From Nitrospiraceae bacterium (GTDB taxonomy: Bacteria > Nitrospirota > Thermodesulfovibrionia > Thermodesulfovibrionales > Dissulfurispiraceae): a stretch of DNA of 64,000 nt. The position numbers were made by a program, and so were the translations under genes. Location: positions 1-64,000 of the forward strand of contig JAJFVG010000053.1 in assembly GCA_021371915.1 (NCBI GenBank), read 5' to 3'. Below are positions 17,288 to 26,153 of the stretch, in pieces (positions within the stretch are counted from its first letter, which is position 1; each line of letters opens with the position of its first letter). The notes beneath the pieces are model-generated. The model was not told the DNA's origin. It made no database searches and was given only the letters and a program-made list of their open reading frames with translations.

Positions 17288-18020
17288 TGATCAGACGGCT
17301 CGTCTTTTCAATTGCAGAGCAGTAGTGGAAGAAAATCGATTCCAGCTCCTGGCCTGATGGCTTCAGCACGCCTTCTTTTATTTGCAGGGCAGCCTCAACA
17401 ATGCCTGACTCAATACCAGAACATTTTATGAACTCGGAAATAACCTCGTGCCTGCTGATTGAGGGGCTGACGCCCATAAGATAAATAATGGCCCTGAACA
17501 GGGGAATGCTGTTTTTCACTGCAAAAGAGATTATGCGCGGGATTTCCCTGTTCCTGCCGAATGTGGATATGTATTGCCTGCACAGGTTCAGGTGCAGCAG
17601 TTTTGTCTCGCGTTCACACTGGAGCCTGAGATATTTCTTTTCGATTTTGACCGGCTCTATTACGTCATCGCCAAGTATTGTTGTGTGCATAAGCTTGAAA
17701 TTAAGAAACTCAACAGGGAAAGTATCAACAGAAGTATTGATTTCAGCAGCAGAGATCAATGTCGGGGCTGCAATGGATTTCTTCGCGAATGATTTTCCGA
17801 GTTTTGCAATATGTCTGACGATATCATGATCCATGCGGTTTAAGACAACGATTGAGTTTATATCAGATACACCCGGCCTGAAGTGTTCTGTGGCTGCGCT
17901 GCCGACTATATGAATGGAATGCAGGGAGGCTGAGGCAGGGCTCTCCATGATGCTGCTGAAAAATAGTGATGCTGGCTTTGCAACTGCTGGTCCCAGTCTC
18001 TCCGTTTTAAGTTCTTTCAT
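17268..18020 (-). CDS. nucleotidyltransferase-fold protein, probably degenerate
   Basis: A 250-residue soluble protein I recognise only by fold. HIVGSAATEHFRPGVSDIN fits the nucleotidyltransferase pattern G-S-x(9-13)-D-h-D, but the second acid is Asn, so catalysis is doubtful. A possible third carboxylate lies in FPVEFLNFK. The C-terminal half (about 120-250) is helical with several Cys. It is first in the operon with the TPM and lemA genes. The ATG at 18020 is chosen over the TTG at 18026 because a TATAAT box at 18032-18027 would start transcription at the ATG; there is no Shine-Dalgarno sequence. Confidence 0.65.
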   Translation of the reverse strand: MKELKTERLGPAVAKPASLFFSSIMESPASASLHSIHIVGSAATEHFRPGVSDINSIVVLNRMDHDIVRHIAKLGKSFAKKSIAAPTLISAAEINTSVDTFPVEFLNFKLMHTTILGDDVIEPVKIEKKYLRLQCERETKLLHLNLCRQYISTFGRNREIPRIISFAVKNSIPLFRAIIYLMGVSPSISRHEVISEFIKCSGIESGIVEAALQIKEGVLKPSGQELESIFFHYCSAIEKTSRLINDLHVQ

Positions 18021-18026
18021 GAACAA

Positions 18027-18055
18027 ATTATAACAGGAAGCGCTTGTACTTTAAA
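18027..18055 (-). promoter_or_regulatory. promoter of the nucleotidyltransferase-TPM-lemA operon
   Basis: Minus strand: TTTAAA (18055-18050), 17 bases, perfect TATAAT (18032-18027). The expected start point is at or within a base or two of the ATG at 18020, implying a leaderless message. Confidence 0.55.
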
Positions 18056-18063
18056 ACTCGCAA

Positions 18064-18093
18064 TTGACAAACATTTTTAGACCAAACTATAAT
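18064..18093 (+). promoter_or_regulatory. near-perfect sigma-70 promoter of the NifX-like gene
   Basis: Consensus TTGACA (18064-18069) and consensus TATAAT (18088-18093) are separated by 18 bases. Transcription should start near 18100, giving a leader of about 30 bases with a GGGAGG ribosome-binding site before the ATG at 18130. Confidence 0.75.
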
Positions 18094-18106
18094 GTGCATA
18101 TGCACA
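18093..18106. promoter_or_regulatory. 14-bp perfect palindrome at the start point (candidate operator)
   Basis: TGTGCATATGCACA is a perfect palindrome that begins on the last base of the -10 box and covers the likely start point. A repressor bound here would block the strong promoter. The adjacent DUF134 protein, a predicted DNA-binding protein, is an obvious candidate ligand, but this is inference. Confidence 0.5.
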
Positions 18107-18129
18107 AAACAAAGCAAGGGAGGTTCAAG

Positions 18130-18510
18130 ATGAAGTTATGTTTCCCGGTAGAGAATGACGAGGGCATGCAGAGCAGGGTTTATGGTCATTTTGGTTCTGC
18201 TCCGGCATTTGTAATCTGCGACACGGACTCAGCAACGATCACAGCCACCGTAAACAAGGACAAAAACCATGTTCATGGTCAGTGCAATCCTGTAGGCGCG
18301 CTCGGAGGCCATGAGGTTGATGCAGTTATTGTTGGCGGCATAGGAGCAGGCGCGCTGAGCAAGCTAAACCAGATGGGTATCAAAGTCCTCAGGGCGGCAG
18401 GCACAAGCATTTCAGATAACGTAGCGCTCTTTCAATCAGGAAACCTTCAGGAGCTTACGGTGCAGCATACATGCAGCGGCCACAGCCACGGCGGCGGCTG
18501 CGCTCACTGA
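18130..18510 (+). CDS. NifX/NifB-like (dinitrogenase FeMo-cofactor) domain protein
   Basis: A 126-residue protein consisting of one NifX/NafY/NifB-C-type domain: KLCFPVENDEGMQSRVYGHFG at the N-terminus and EVDAVIVGGIGAGALSKLNQ in the middle. These small proteins bind iron-sulfur or metal clusters; most members outside nif operons have unknown function. The C-terminus adds a metal-ligand-rich HTCSGHSHGGGCAH tail. The start at 18130 follows a GGGAGG box; in-frame upstream Met codons lie over the promoter. It is 44 bp upstream of a DUF134 gene, a frequent partner. There are no nif genes here, so nitrogen fixation should not be inferred. Confidence 0.88.
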   Translation: MKLCFPVENDEGMQSRVYGHFGSAPAFVICDTDSATITATVNKDKNHVHGQCNPVGALGGHEVDAVIVGGIGAGALSKLNQMGIKVLRAAGTSISDNVALFQSGNLQELTVQHTCSGHSHGGGCAH

Positions 18511-18554
18511 TATAAATGACAATTCATCCCAGATAGGATAAAATAAAGAGCACT

Positions 18555-18896
18555 ATGTCGCCGCGCACAAAAAAACCGAGAAAATGTCATTGCCCTTATT
18601 CTGATCTGAGGGGCAAACTCTTCAAACCAGTGGGCATACCAATGCCTGACCTCAAGATTGTTACACTTTTTCATGATGAGCTTGAGGCAGTGAGGCTGTG
18701 CGACTGCAAGGACCTTACCCAGGAGCAGGCAGGAAGGAAGATGGGCATATCAAGAGGCACTGTGCAAAGGCTGCTCGCAAATGGAAGAAAGAAGATAGGC
18801 CAGGCCATTACCGAATGCATGGCTCTTGAAATTGAGGGCGCATCATCAGATAAAAAACAGTCTGCTAAAAAAACATCCAAACAGAAACAGCGTTAA
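18555..18896 (+). CDS. DUF134 family predicted DNA-binding protein
   Basis: A 113-residue protein with the DUF134 layout: basic N-terminus with two Cys (RKCHCP), the conserved FKPVGIPMPDL and LEAVRLCDCKDLTQEQAG segment, a helix-turn-helix (MGISRGTVQRLLANGRKKI) and a Lys-rich tail. It is probably a transcriptional regulator, perhaps of the NifX-like gene before it. Its stop overlaps the stop of the convergent MFS gene (18893-18896), leaving no room for a terminator. A TAAAAT box at 18539-18544, only ten bases from the ATG, may give extra transcription. Confidence 0.85.
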   Translation: MSPRTKKPRKCHCPYSDLRGKLFKPVGIPMPDLKIVTLFHDELEAVRLCDCKDLTQEQAGRKMGISRGTVQRLLANGRKKIGQAITECMALEIEGASSDKKQSAKKTSKQKQR

Positions 18897-20422
18897 TGCA
18901 TCGGCGGCAGTTGCGCTGCCTTTGTCCTGCGCATAAAAAGAATCAACGGCAATGTCAGTATCATCAGTATGCTCACAATATGAAACGCATCGTTAAAAGA
19001 GAGCATTGATGCCTGCCTCATAAGCTCTTTGTATATAAGACCGAGACTGCCGTGCGATAATCCGGACGGATCAGCGCCTGCTCCGCGCAGGGTGTTTTCG
19101 ATTCCGCCTGCTGCCTGCTGAAAGGTCTGGTCAAATTGAGTGAGCCCCTCTGACAGCCTGTTCTGGTGAAACTGTGATCTCCTTGCAAGGGTTGTGGTCA
19201 CAAATGCAACTCCAAAACTGCCTCCCAGGTTCCTGAGCAGATTATAGAGCGATGTCGCATCACCCATATCTTCTTTTTTTATGCCTGACATTGTCATGGT
19301 TGTGAGCGGTATGAAGAGAAATCCCATTCCTATTCCAAGAAGAATCCTGGGCCAGATAACGGTTGAAAGGTCTGCATACAGGCTGAACTGTGCCATCACA
19401 TACGTTGAGTATGAACACACGATAATCCCAAAGGCGAGCAGCGCCTTCGGGTTCACTCTGGTTACGAGCGTGCCTGCGATCGGCATGGCTATAAGCGTTG
19501 CAATGCCTCCGGGCCCGAGCACAAAACCAGCCAGATATGATGTATATCCCATCAGGGATTGAAGGTACATGGGCAGCAGCACAATGCTGCCGAAGAGATT
19601 GAAGAAGGCAAAAAACATTACCATATTGCCTGCGCTGAATGCTGCCTGCCTGAAAAGCCTGAGATTTACAATAGGGTGTTCAGCATAAAGCTCATTAATC
19701 ACAAATGCTACAAGTGAAACCGCTGATATGAAGGTAAGAGCTATTATGAAGTGCGAAGCAAACCAGTCCTCCTGCTGTCCTTTATCCAGCACCACCTGAA
19801 GGCATCCGAGTCCGATGGCCAACATGGCAAGGCCTGTATAGTCTATCTTCAGCCCCTTCTTTCTCAGGTATGGAGGATCAGTGATAAAAAAGAGCACCAT
19901 GAACATTGATATTATGCCGATAGGCACATTGATGAAGAATATCCAGTGCCATGACCAGTTGTCAGTGAGCCAGCCTCCCATAAGCGGTCCGATTATCGGG
20001 CCGAACATTATGCCCACACCGAATACAGCCATAGCGATGCCGTGCTGCCGCTGCGGAAATGTCTCAAGCAAAATGGATTGCGAGATCGGCTGCATGGCCC
20101 CGCCGCCGATGCCCTGAAGCACTCTGAAGAATATCAGGCTCTGGAGATCCCACGCAGCTCCGCACATAAATGAGCTGGCAGTAAAAAGCATTATCGAAAA
20201 GAGCAGGTATCTCTTTCTGCCGAATATCCTGCTGAGCCAGCCTGTAAGCGGTATTATGATTGCGTTTGAGATGAGGTAAGAGGTTATTGTCCAGGTGGAT
20301 TCATCAACACCTGCTGAAAGGCTGCCGCGTATGTGTTCGAGCGCAACATTCACCACCGAGGTGTCGATTATCTCGATGAGGGTTGGCAGCATAACTGTCA
20401 ATGCGATGAGCCATTTGTTCAA
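18893..20422 (-). CDS. emrB: EmrB/QacA-type MFS drug exporter (DHA2, 14 spans)
   Basis: Proton-driven inner-membrane exporter; with EmrA and a TolC it forms a tripartite pump for hydrophobic drugs or uncouplers. The 509-residue, 14-span protein shows motif D1 near the start (LIEIIDTSVVNVAL), motif A (GWLSRIFGRKRYLL) and motif C (GVGIMFGPIIGPLMGGWL). Translation probably begins at a TTG (20422) preceded by GAGGA; no ATG fits. It is the last gene of the seven-gene efflux operon and follows emrA after a 217-bp gap that holds a large inverted repeat. Confidence 0.93.
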   Translation of the reverse strand: MNKWLIALTVMLPTLIEIIDTSVVNVALEHIRGSLSAGVDESTWTITSYLISNAIIIPLTGWLSRIFGRKRYLLFSIMLFTASSFMCGAAWDLQSLIFFRVLQGIGGGAMQPISQSILLETFPQRQHGIAMAVFGVGIMFGPIIGPLMGGWLTDNWSWHWIFFINVPIGIISMFMVLFFITDPPYLRKKGLKIDYTGLAMLAIGLGCLQVVLDKGQQEDWFASHFIIALTFISAVSLVAFVINELYAEHPIVNLRLFRQAAFSAGNMVMFFAFFNLFGSIVLLPMYLQSLMGYTSYLAGFVLGPGGIATLIAMPIAGTLVTRVNPKALLAFGIIVCSYSTYVMAQFSLYADLSTVIWPRILLGIGMGFLFIPLTTMTMSGIKKEDMGDATSLYNLLRNLGGSFGVAFVTTTLARRSQFHQNRLSEGLTQFDQTFQQAAGGIENTLRGAGADPSGLSHGSLGLIYKELMRQASMLSFNDAFHIVSILMILTLPLILFMRRTKAAQLPPMH

Positions 20423-20452
20423 ATGCGTTTCCTCATGTATTAAATGTTAAGC

Positions 20453-20625
20453 CAGCAGGCAGAACCTATTTTCACTCATTATTTAATTTAAAAACCAGAA
20501 GGCGGAATCTGTTTGAACGGACTTCGGCAGCCTTAGCGTGCCATGGATGGCTAAGCAGGCTGGCGCAGCCTCGGAGTTCAGCCGGAAGCTGAACGAGAAT
20601 GAGAGAAAACAGGGTCTGCCTTCTG
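20453..20625. repeat. large imperfect inverted-repeat element between emrA and emrB
   Basis: Positions 20453-20480 and 20598-20625 are inverse complements at 24 of 28 bases. A partial copy of the left arm recurs directly at 20496-20514 and can also pair with 20607-20625, so two folds compete. Inside are further hairpins: 20528-20533 and nearby bases with 20550-20562 around CCATGGATGG, and GTTCAG/CTGAAC (20576-20593). I see no target-site duplication and no ORF. It could be a MITE-like repeat or a structured leader controlling emrB. Confidence 0.6.
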
Positions 20626-20639
20626 ATTCGAAAAGTTGT

Positions 20640-21722
20640 TCACTTAACAATTATAGTCGGCACCACTGACATGCCGACACGCAGAATGCGTTCAGCATCA
20701 GGCTTTTCAAAAATAATCTTCACCGGTATCCTCTGCACGATCTTCACATAGTTGCCTGTGGCATTTTCAGGAGGAAAGAGAGAGAATGCAGATCCTGTTC
20801 CAGCCATTATGCTGTCAACCCTGCCTTCAAACTTTTTGTCCGGATACATATCCACTTTTATCCGCACCCTCTGTCCGTGCTTCACATTTTTTAGCTGGGT
20901 CTCCTTGTAGTTGGCAGTAACCCATATGTTGTCCAGCGGTACAACAGCCATCAATGCCTGTCCCGGCTGTATCTGGTTGCCTGTCTGCACGGTCCGCTTT
21001 GTAACCATGCCGTCAACAGGGGCAAATATCTTTGTATATCCCACATTAAGCTCTGCGGAAGAGAGCGCAGCCTGTTTTTTGTTTATTTCGGATGCCTGCA
21101 CTTTTACTGCTGCGGATGCTTCTTCAATTACAGCCTTCTGTGTATCTATTGATGAGAGGGCCCTGGCAAGGTTTTCCTTTGCAGAGGTTGCGCGGGCAGC
21201 AGCAGCTTCATAGCTGGTTAATGCCTGCTCATACCTCTCTTTGGATATGGCCTCTTTTTTGTAAAGGTCATCAGCGCGCTTCAAATCACGTTCAGCCTGT
21301 CTCATGTTGGCTTCATTCAATTGCAGATCAGCCTTTGCTGATGCTGCTGAAAGCCTGATCTCATTCAGCTTCTTTTTTGATGACTCAAACGAAGCAATTG
21401 TTGCCGTGTACTTTGCCTTGTCTGCCATGAGCGCTGCTGATGCCTCCTGCTGACGCGCCTGGTAGTCTTCAGGGCTTATCAGAACGAGCAGGTCACCAGC
21501 CTTTACCAGTTGATTGTCCTTTATGAGTATCTGTTTTATTGTGCCGGGTATCTTTGACGCTATGGTGTGTATGTTGCCGTCTATGAAGGCATCATCAGTG
21601 CTTATATGTGTCTGCTTGTAATTGAGATAGACAAAGAGCGCTGCCGCGCATACTGCCGCAAGCAGGCCCAATGTGATGAAAGCCATCATCTTTCTTTTAC
21701 CATTGGCGGTGTTTTCAGCCAT
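20640..21722 (-). CDS. emrA: EmrA/HlyD-type membrane fusion protein
   Basis: Periplasmic adaptor that joins the MFS pump to an outer-membrane TolC. The 360-residue protein has one N-terminal anchor (about residues 14-34), a split biotinyl-lipoyl domain (IPGTIKQILIKDNQLVKAGD and GMVTKRTVQTGNQIQPGQ), a long alpha-hairpin coiled coil (about 90-210) and C-terminal beta-barrel strands (HGQRVRIKVDMYPDKKFEG). The ATG at 21722 is chosen because GGAGG lies five bases upstream; it overlaps the upstream tolC gene by 8 bp. It is followed by emrB after the repeat-bearing gap. Confidence 0.92.
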   Translation of the reverse strand: MAENTANGKRKMMAFITLGLLAAVCAAALFVYLNYKQTHISTDDAFIDGNIHTIASKIPGTIKQILIKDNQLVKAGDLLVLISPEDYQARQQEASAALMADKAKYTATIASFESSKKKLNEIRLSAASAKADLQLNEANMRQAERDLKRADDLYKKEAISKERYEQALTSYEAAAARATSAKENLARALSSIDTQKAVIEEASAAVKVQASEINKKQAALSSAELNVGYTKIFAPVDGMVTKRTVQTGNQIQPGQALMAVVPLDNIWVTANYKETQLKNVKHGQRVRIKVDMYPDKKFEGRVDSIMAGTGSAFSLFPPENATGNYVKIVQRIPVKIIFEKPDAERILRVGMSVVPTIIVK

Positions 21723-23043
21723 TTGATCCTCCATACCAGGCAGCAAGGTTCATTCCCATTGAGTAGAGCAGGTTTGCCTGCGCTCTTCTGTATTCGTACA
21801 GGGCTTTGTAATAGTTGGTTGTTGCTGTAGTGAGCATTGTAATTGCGTCAATCACTTCAGTTGCAGTGCCTATGCCCTCTTCGTACCTGATCCTGTTTAT
21901 CCGCAGGTTCTCTTCAGCCTGGCTGATCGCCTCTCCGGTAACCTCTATGCGCTTGCCGGCATTCTGCATGTCAAGAAAGTTTTTTCTCACTTCAAGGCTT
22001 ATGTCATCGGCTGTTTTTGCCTTCTGCTCAAGCAGTTGTTCTCTCCGGTGCCTGATCTTGGAGATGGCGGCTTTTGTGGCGCCGCCGCTGAACAGGCTCA
22101 TGCGCGCTCCAAGCATGATGCTCCAGTTGTCTTCATGCAGCTGGTATCTGTTCTCATTGTAGTTGTAACCGCCCCTGGCGAATACGGAAGGCAGGAAATC
22201 GGATTCCTTTGCCTTTTCCTCGAATTCGCTTATCTTTATCTGCTGATTAAAAATGCTGAGTTCAATGCGGTTAGCCTTTGCGAATTCGAGAGCATTGTCC
22301 AGACTCTCTTCACGACTGGCCGGCACTACCGGTTCAACAACAGTAATGATGGATGAGAGGGGCCTTGTGAGTATGCTGTTCATGACCGAGGCATTTATGT
22401 CGCGCTGATTGTTTGCAGCGAGCAGCTTCTGTCTTGCGTCAGAGAGGCGCACCTCTGCATGGAGCAGATCGTTCTTTGTTATCGAACCGGCAGCGTAAAG
22501 GTTTTTTGAAAGGATCAGCTGGGCATCAAGATTTTTTATCTCGCTCTCTGCTGCCTTTATAAGCTGCTCTGATTCGAGAAGGTCGAAATATGTGACCACA
22601 AAGCTGAGGGCCACCAGGTTTTTCTGTCGTTGATGATTCAGCTTTGCTACATCAAGAGCAGAACCTGAGGCATCAAAGAGCGCTGTGGTAGCGCCGAATG
22701 TGTAGATGCTTTGCTGAATTATCAGGTCATAGGTAAGATAGTTCCTCTGAGCTGTATTCATTATCTGCGAGCCTGAAAGCGCGGCAGGCTGTTTGGCCTG
22801 CATCACCTGGCTCAACGATGTCTCTATTTCAGGATAAAACCTGGCTTTGGCAGTAGCACGGTCATCTTCTGACATTGAACGGTCCAGCGCTGATATCCTG
22901 ATGTTTCTGTTCTGCTGGAGAGCAATATTGATGCCTTTTGACAGCGTGAGCACTCCTGGTTCATCCGCCAGGCATGTATTGCCGGTCAATATTAACACAG
23001 CAGCATAGAGCATTATGTGCCGGAGCACTCTTTTCATTATCAC
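21715..23043 (-). CDS. TolC-family outer-membrane efflux protein (second copy)
   Basis: Outer-membrane channel, 442 residues, with a signal peptide ending near CLA-DEP and two OEP repeats (around 30-220 and 240-430) made of long amphipathic helices. Position next to emrA suggests it serves the EmrAB pump. The start is either the GTG at 23043, overlapping the RND stop, or the ATG at 23037; no strong ribosome-binding site separates them. It shares the general family with the TolC at 27295-28590, but the sequences differ throughout, so this is not a recent duplication. Confidence 0.88.
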   Translation of the reverse strand: MIMKRVLRHIMLYAAVLILTGNTCLADEPGVLTLSKGINIALQQNRNIRISALDRSMSEDDRATAKARFYPEIETSLSQVMQAKQPAALSGSQIMNTAQRNYLTYDLIIQQSIYTFGATTALFDASGSALDVAKLNHQRQKNLVALSFVVTYFDLLESEQLIKAAESEIKNLDAQLILSKNLYAAGSITKNDLLHAEVRLSDARQKLLAANNQRDINASVMNSILTRPLSSIITVVEPVVPASREESLDNALEFAKANRIELSIFNQQIKISEFEEKAKESDFLPSVFARGGYNYNENRYQLHEDNWSIMLGARMSLFSGGATKAAISKIRHRREQLLEQKAKTADDISLEVRKNFLDMQNAGKRIEVTGEAISQAEENLRINRIRYEEGIGTATEVIDAITMLTTATTNYYKALYEYRRAQANLLYSMGMNLAAWYGGSNG

Positions 23044-26000
23044 TCTGTCTTTACAGCTTGTGCAGCTTTTGTCTTTCTGAATCTGATTGCAGCAAGCCTG
23101 CTCTGTAACGAATCAAGGTATATAAAAATTACAGGTGTTATGTAGAGCGTAAGGAACTGCGAAAAGAGCAGTCCGCCCACAACAGCCAGTCCGAGGGGTT
23201 GTCTTGATTCAGCGCTTGCGCCTATGCGCATGGCAATCGGCAGCGTGCCCATAAGCGCGGCCATTGTGGTCATCATTATGGGCCTGAACCTTATGATCGC
23301 GCCCTGGTAAATTGCGTCAACAGCATTTTTGTTCTCTTTCCTCTGTGCATCAAGAGCAAAGTCGATCATCATGATGGCGTTCTTTTTGACAATGCCTATG
23401 AGCATTATGACTCCGACAAACGCATAGATGTTCAGGTCAATGCCGAAGATTATGAGGGTCACGAGAGCGCCGAATGCTGCTGATGGCAGTCCTGAAAGAA
23501 TTGTGATCGGATGTATGAAGCTCTCATAAAGTATGCCCAGAACTATGTAGATGATTATTATCGAGAGTATGAGCAGCAGCCATAGCCCTTTCATTGAGGA
23601 TTGGAATGCCTGTGCTGATCCCTGGAAACTGGTGCTTATGTTGTCCGGCAGGGTTTCTTTTGCAAGTTTTTGCACTGCATCCACTGCTGTGCCGAGGGCA
23701 ATGCCTTCCTTAAGGTCAAAAGATATTGTTACAGACGGCAGCTGGCCAAGATGATTGACTGTGAGCGGGCCTACGCTGTTGCTGGATTTCACCAGAGTGT
23801 TCAGAGGCACGAGCTGACCTGCGTCTGATCTGACATACAGCTTTGAGAGTGCAGCCGGATCCTTTTGATATTCCGGCTTCAGCTCCATTATCACCTGGTA
23901 CTGATTGTTCGGGGCGTAGATTGTGGATACCTGGCGCGATCCGTATGCGGTATACAACGCATCTTCTATCTGATGTGCGGAAATTCCAAGGGCAGAAGCC
24001 TGGTCACGGTTTATATCAACATTGAGCTGAGGGTTTTTTATTTCAAGGTCGCTTGTCACCTGCTGTATCTGAGGCAGGGTCTTCATCTTCTTTTCGAGTT
24101 CAACAGCAGATGTATAGAGCTGTGCAATGTCAGGACTCTGGATCGTGAACTGGTACTGGCTTTTTGTCAGCTGACCGCCTATCCTTATGGGAGGAGGATT
24201 CTGCAAAAAGACCTGTATCCCGGGTATGCCTGTGAACTGGGGCCGCAGCTTCTGCACAATCTGGTCTGCGTTCATCTTGCGATCCTTTTTGGGTTTAAGG
24301 TCGATGAATATGCGGCCTGCATTGGATGTAGGATTCGGCCCTCCGGCTCCTACACTGGACATGAATGATTTTACATTCGGATCTTTTGCCACTATCGCTG
24401 CAACAGCCTGCTGGTGCTCTTTAAGTGATTCAAATGATATGCCCTGCTGCGCCTCTGTGAATCCCACGATCATGCCTATGTCATCTGCCGGAAGAAAACC
24501 CATGGGCATTCCTTTGAAGAGAAATACGGTTGCAACGAGTATCATCATCGAAAATACCAGTACCGCAAAACGGTGGCGCAGGGTGAATTTAAGGCTCACT
24601 TCGTAGTAGTGCAGCATTCCGTTAAAGCCTTTTTCGAGAAACTGGTAAGCTCTTCCATGTTTTTCCTCTTTTGTGTGCGGCTTCAGGAACCTGCTGCAGA
24701 GCATAGGAGTGAGAGTAAGCGAGACAAGACCTGATATGAGTATCGCCATGCTTATTGTGAGCGCAAATTCATGAAGCAGTCTTCCGAGTATGCCGCCCAT
24801 GAAGAGCACAGGGAAAAATACAGCAACAAGCGACAGGGTCATGGATATGATCGTAAAGCCGATCTCGCGTGAACCCCTGAGCGCTGCTTCAAAGACCTTC
24901 TCTCCTTTTTCCATATGGCGCACAATGTTTTCGAGCATTACGATCGCGTCATCCACAACAAAACCTACCGATAGTGTGAGCGCCATCAAAGAAAGGTTGT
25001 TTATGCTGAAGCCCATCAGGTACATTGCTGCAAAAGTGCCGATTATGGATATCGGCAGCGCAAGGCTGGGTATGATGGTTGCCGAGAGATTTCTGAGGAA
25101 GAGGAATATAACCATAACTACCAGAGCTATTGTCAGAGCAAGAGTAAATTTGATTTCAGACACAGAGTCGCGGATAGAGACGGACCTGTCATATCTTATG
25201 TGCAGGTCAACCGAAGCAGGCATCTGCGACTTGAGCATCGGAAGGATCGCTTTTATCGAATCAACAACTTTGATGGTGTTTGTGCCTGGCTGCTTCTGTA
25301 TGGCAAGGACAATGCCGCGCGTATTGTTGTACCAGGCAGCGATCTTGTTGTTTTCAACATCATCTATAACCCTGCCGACTTCATTCAGCCTTACAGGATT
25401 GCCGTTTCTGTAAGCTACTATCAGTGGCCTGTATGCAGCAGCATCGTAAAGCTGGCCGCTCGCCTGTATTGTGTATGCCTTATGAGAGCCGTCGAGCGTG
25501 CCTGTCGGAAGGTTTACGTTTCCTTTGGAAACAGCGCTTGCTATCTCGTCAATGCCTATGCCCCTGGAGGCGAGCGCATCAGGGTCCAGCTGCGCTCGAA
25601 CAGCGTATTTCTGCGAGCCGTATATCATAACCTGGGCAACTCCGCTCACCATTGATATTCTCTGGGCGAGCAGGGTGTCGGCATATTCATGAACCTGGGA
25701 CAATGGCAGAGTAGGAGAGGTTAGTGCAAGATAAAATACCGGCTGGTCAGCTGGATTAACCTTTCTGTAAGAAGGCGGAGTGGGCATGTCAGCAGGCAGC
25801 TGCTTCTGCGCCATCGAGATCATGGACTGAACATCCTGCGCAGCAGCGTCTATATCTTTTTCGAGTGCAAACTGCAAAGTGATCTGTGTTATGCCGAGAG
25901 CGCTCTTTGATGTCATTGAATCAACGCCGGCGATTGTGGAGAACTGCCGCTCAAGCGGCGTTGCAACAGCTGATGCCATGGTCTCTGGGCTGGCGCCTGG

Positions 26001-26153
26001 AAGATTCGCAGTGACCTGTATAGTGGGAAAGTCCACATTCGGCAGGTCGCTTACAGGCAGAAGTTCATAAGCAAAAAAACCGAATATCATTATCGCCAGC
26101 ATGACAAGGGTTGTCATGACCGGCCTGCGTATGAAGAGTTCAGAGATGTTCAC
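23040..26153 (-). CDS. RND multidrug efflux transporter (AcrB/MdtBC-like)
   Basis: Inner-membrane proton antiporter of 1037 residues, the standard HAE-1 length, with 12 spans and two large periplasmic loops. Seen are NISELFIRRPVMTTLVML at the N-terminus, the proton-relay acidic pair in SVGFVVDDAIVMLENI, and the second-half repeat GVIMLIGIVKKNAIMMIDFA. The start is GTG, overlapping the adaptor stop by 4 bp. It is followed by the second tolC. RND, adaptor and the 27295-28590 TolC make a full tripartite pump; the QLP and NLP loops suggest drug rather than metal export. Confidence 0.95.
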   Translation of the reverse strand: MNISELFIRRPVMTTLVMLAIMIFGFFAYELLPVSDLPNVDFPTIQVTANLPGASPETMASAVATPLERQFSTIAGVDSMTSKSALGITQITLQFALEKDIDAAAQDVQSMISMAQKQLPADMPTPPSYRKVNPADQPVFYLALTSPTLPLSQVHEYADTLLAQRISMVSGVAQVMIYGSQKYAVRAQLDPDALASRGIGIDEIASAVSKGNVNLPTGTLDGSHKAYTIQASGQLYDAAAYRPLIVAYRNGNPVRLNEVGRVIDDVENNKIAAWYNNTRGIVLAIQKQPGTNTIKVVDSIKAILPMLKSQMPASVDLHIRYDRSVSIRDSVSEIKFTLALTIALVVMVIFLFLRNLSATIIPSLALPISIIGTFAAMYLMGFSINNLSLMALTLSVGFVVDDAIVMLENIVRHMEKGEKVFEAALRGSREIGFTIISMTLSLVAVFFPVLFMGGILGRLLHEFALTISMAILISGLVSLTLTPMLCSRFLKPHTKEEKHGRAYQFLEKGFNGMLHYYEVSLKFTLRHRFAVLVFSMMILVATVFLFKGMPMGFLPADDIGMIVGFTEAQQGISFESLKEHQQAVAAIVAKDPNVKSFMSSVGAGGPNPTSNAGRIFIDLKPKKDRKMNADQIVQKLRPQFTGIPGIQVFLQNPPPIRIGGQLTKSQYQFTIQSPDIAQLYTSAVELEKKMKTLPQIQQVTSDLEIKNPQLNVDINRDQASALGISAHQIEDALYTAYGSRQVSTIYAPNNQYQVIMELKPEYQKDPAALSKLYVRSDAGQLVPLNTLVKSSNSVGPLTVNHLGQLPSVTISFDLKEGIALGTAVDAVQKLAKETLPDNISTSFQGSAQAFQSSMKGLWLLLILSIIIIYIVLGILYESFIHPITILSGLPSAAFGALVTLIIFGIDLNIYAFVGVIMLIGIVKKNAIMMIDFALDAQRKENKNAVDAIYQGAIIRFRPIMMTTMAALMGTLPIAMRIGASAESRQPLGLAVVGGLLFSQFLTLYITPVIFIYLDSLQSRLAAIRFRKTKAAQAVKTE

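Noticed and set aside
18130-18510. Evidence for nitrogen fixation
   Set aside because: A lone NifX-like domain protein with DUF134 is widespread in non-fixers, and no other nif gene is present.
20453-20625. Calling the emrA-emrB repeat an insertion sequence or proven MITE
   Set aside because: There is no transposase, no visible target-site duplication and no second copy in the window, so only an inverted-repeat element can be supported.
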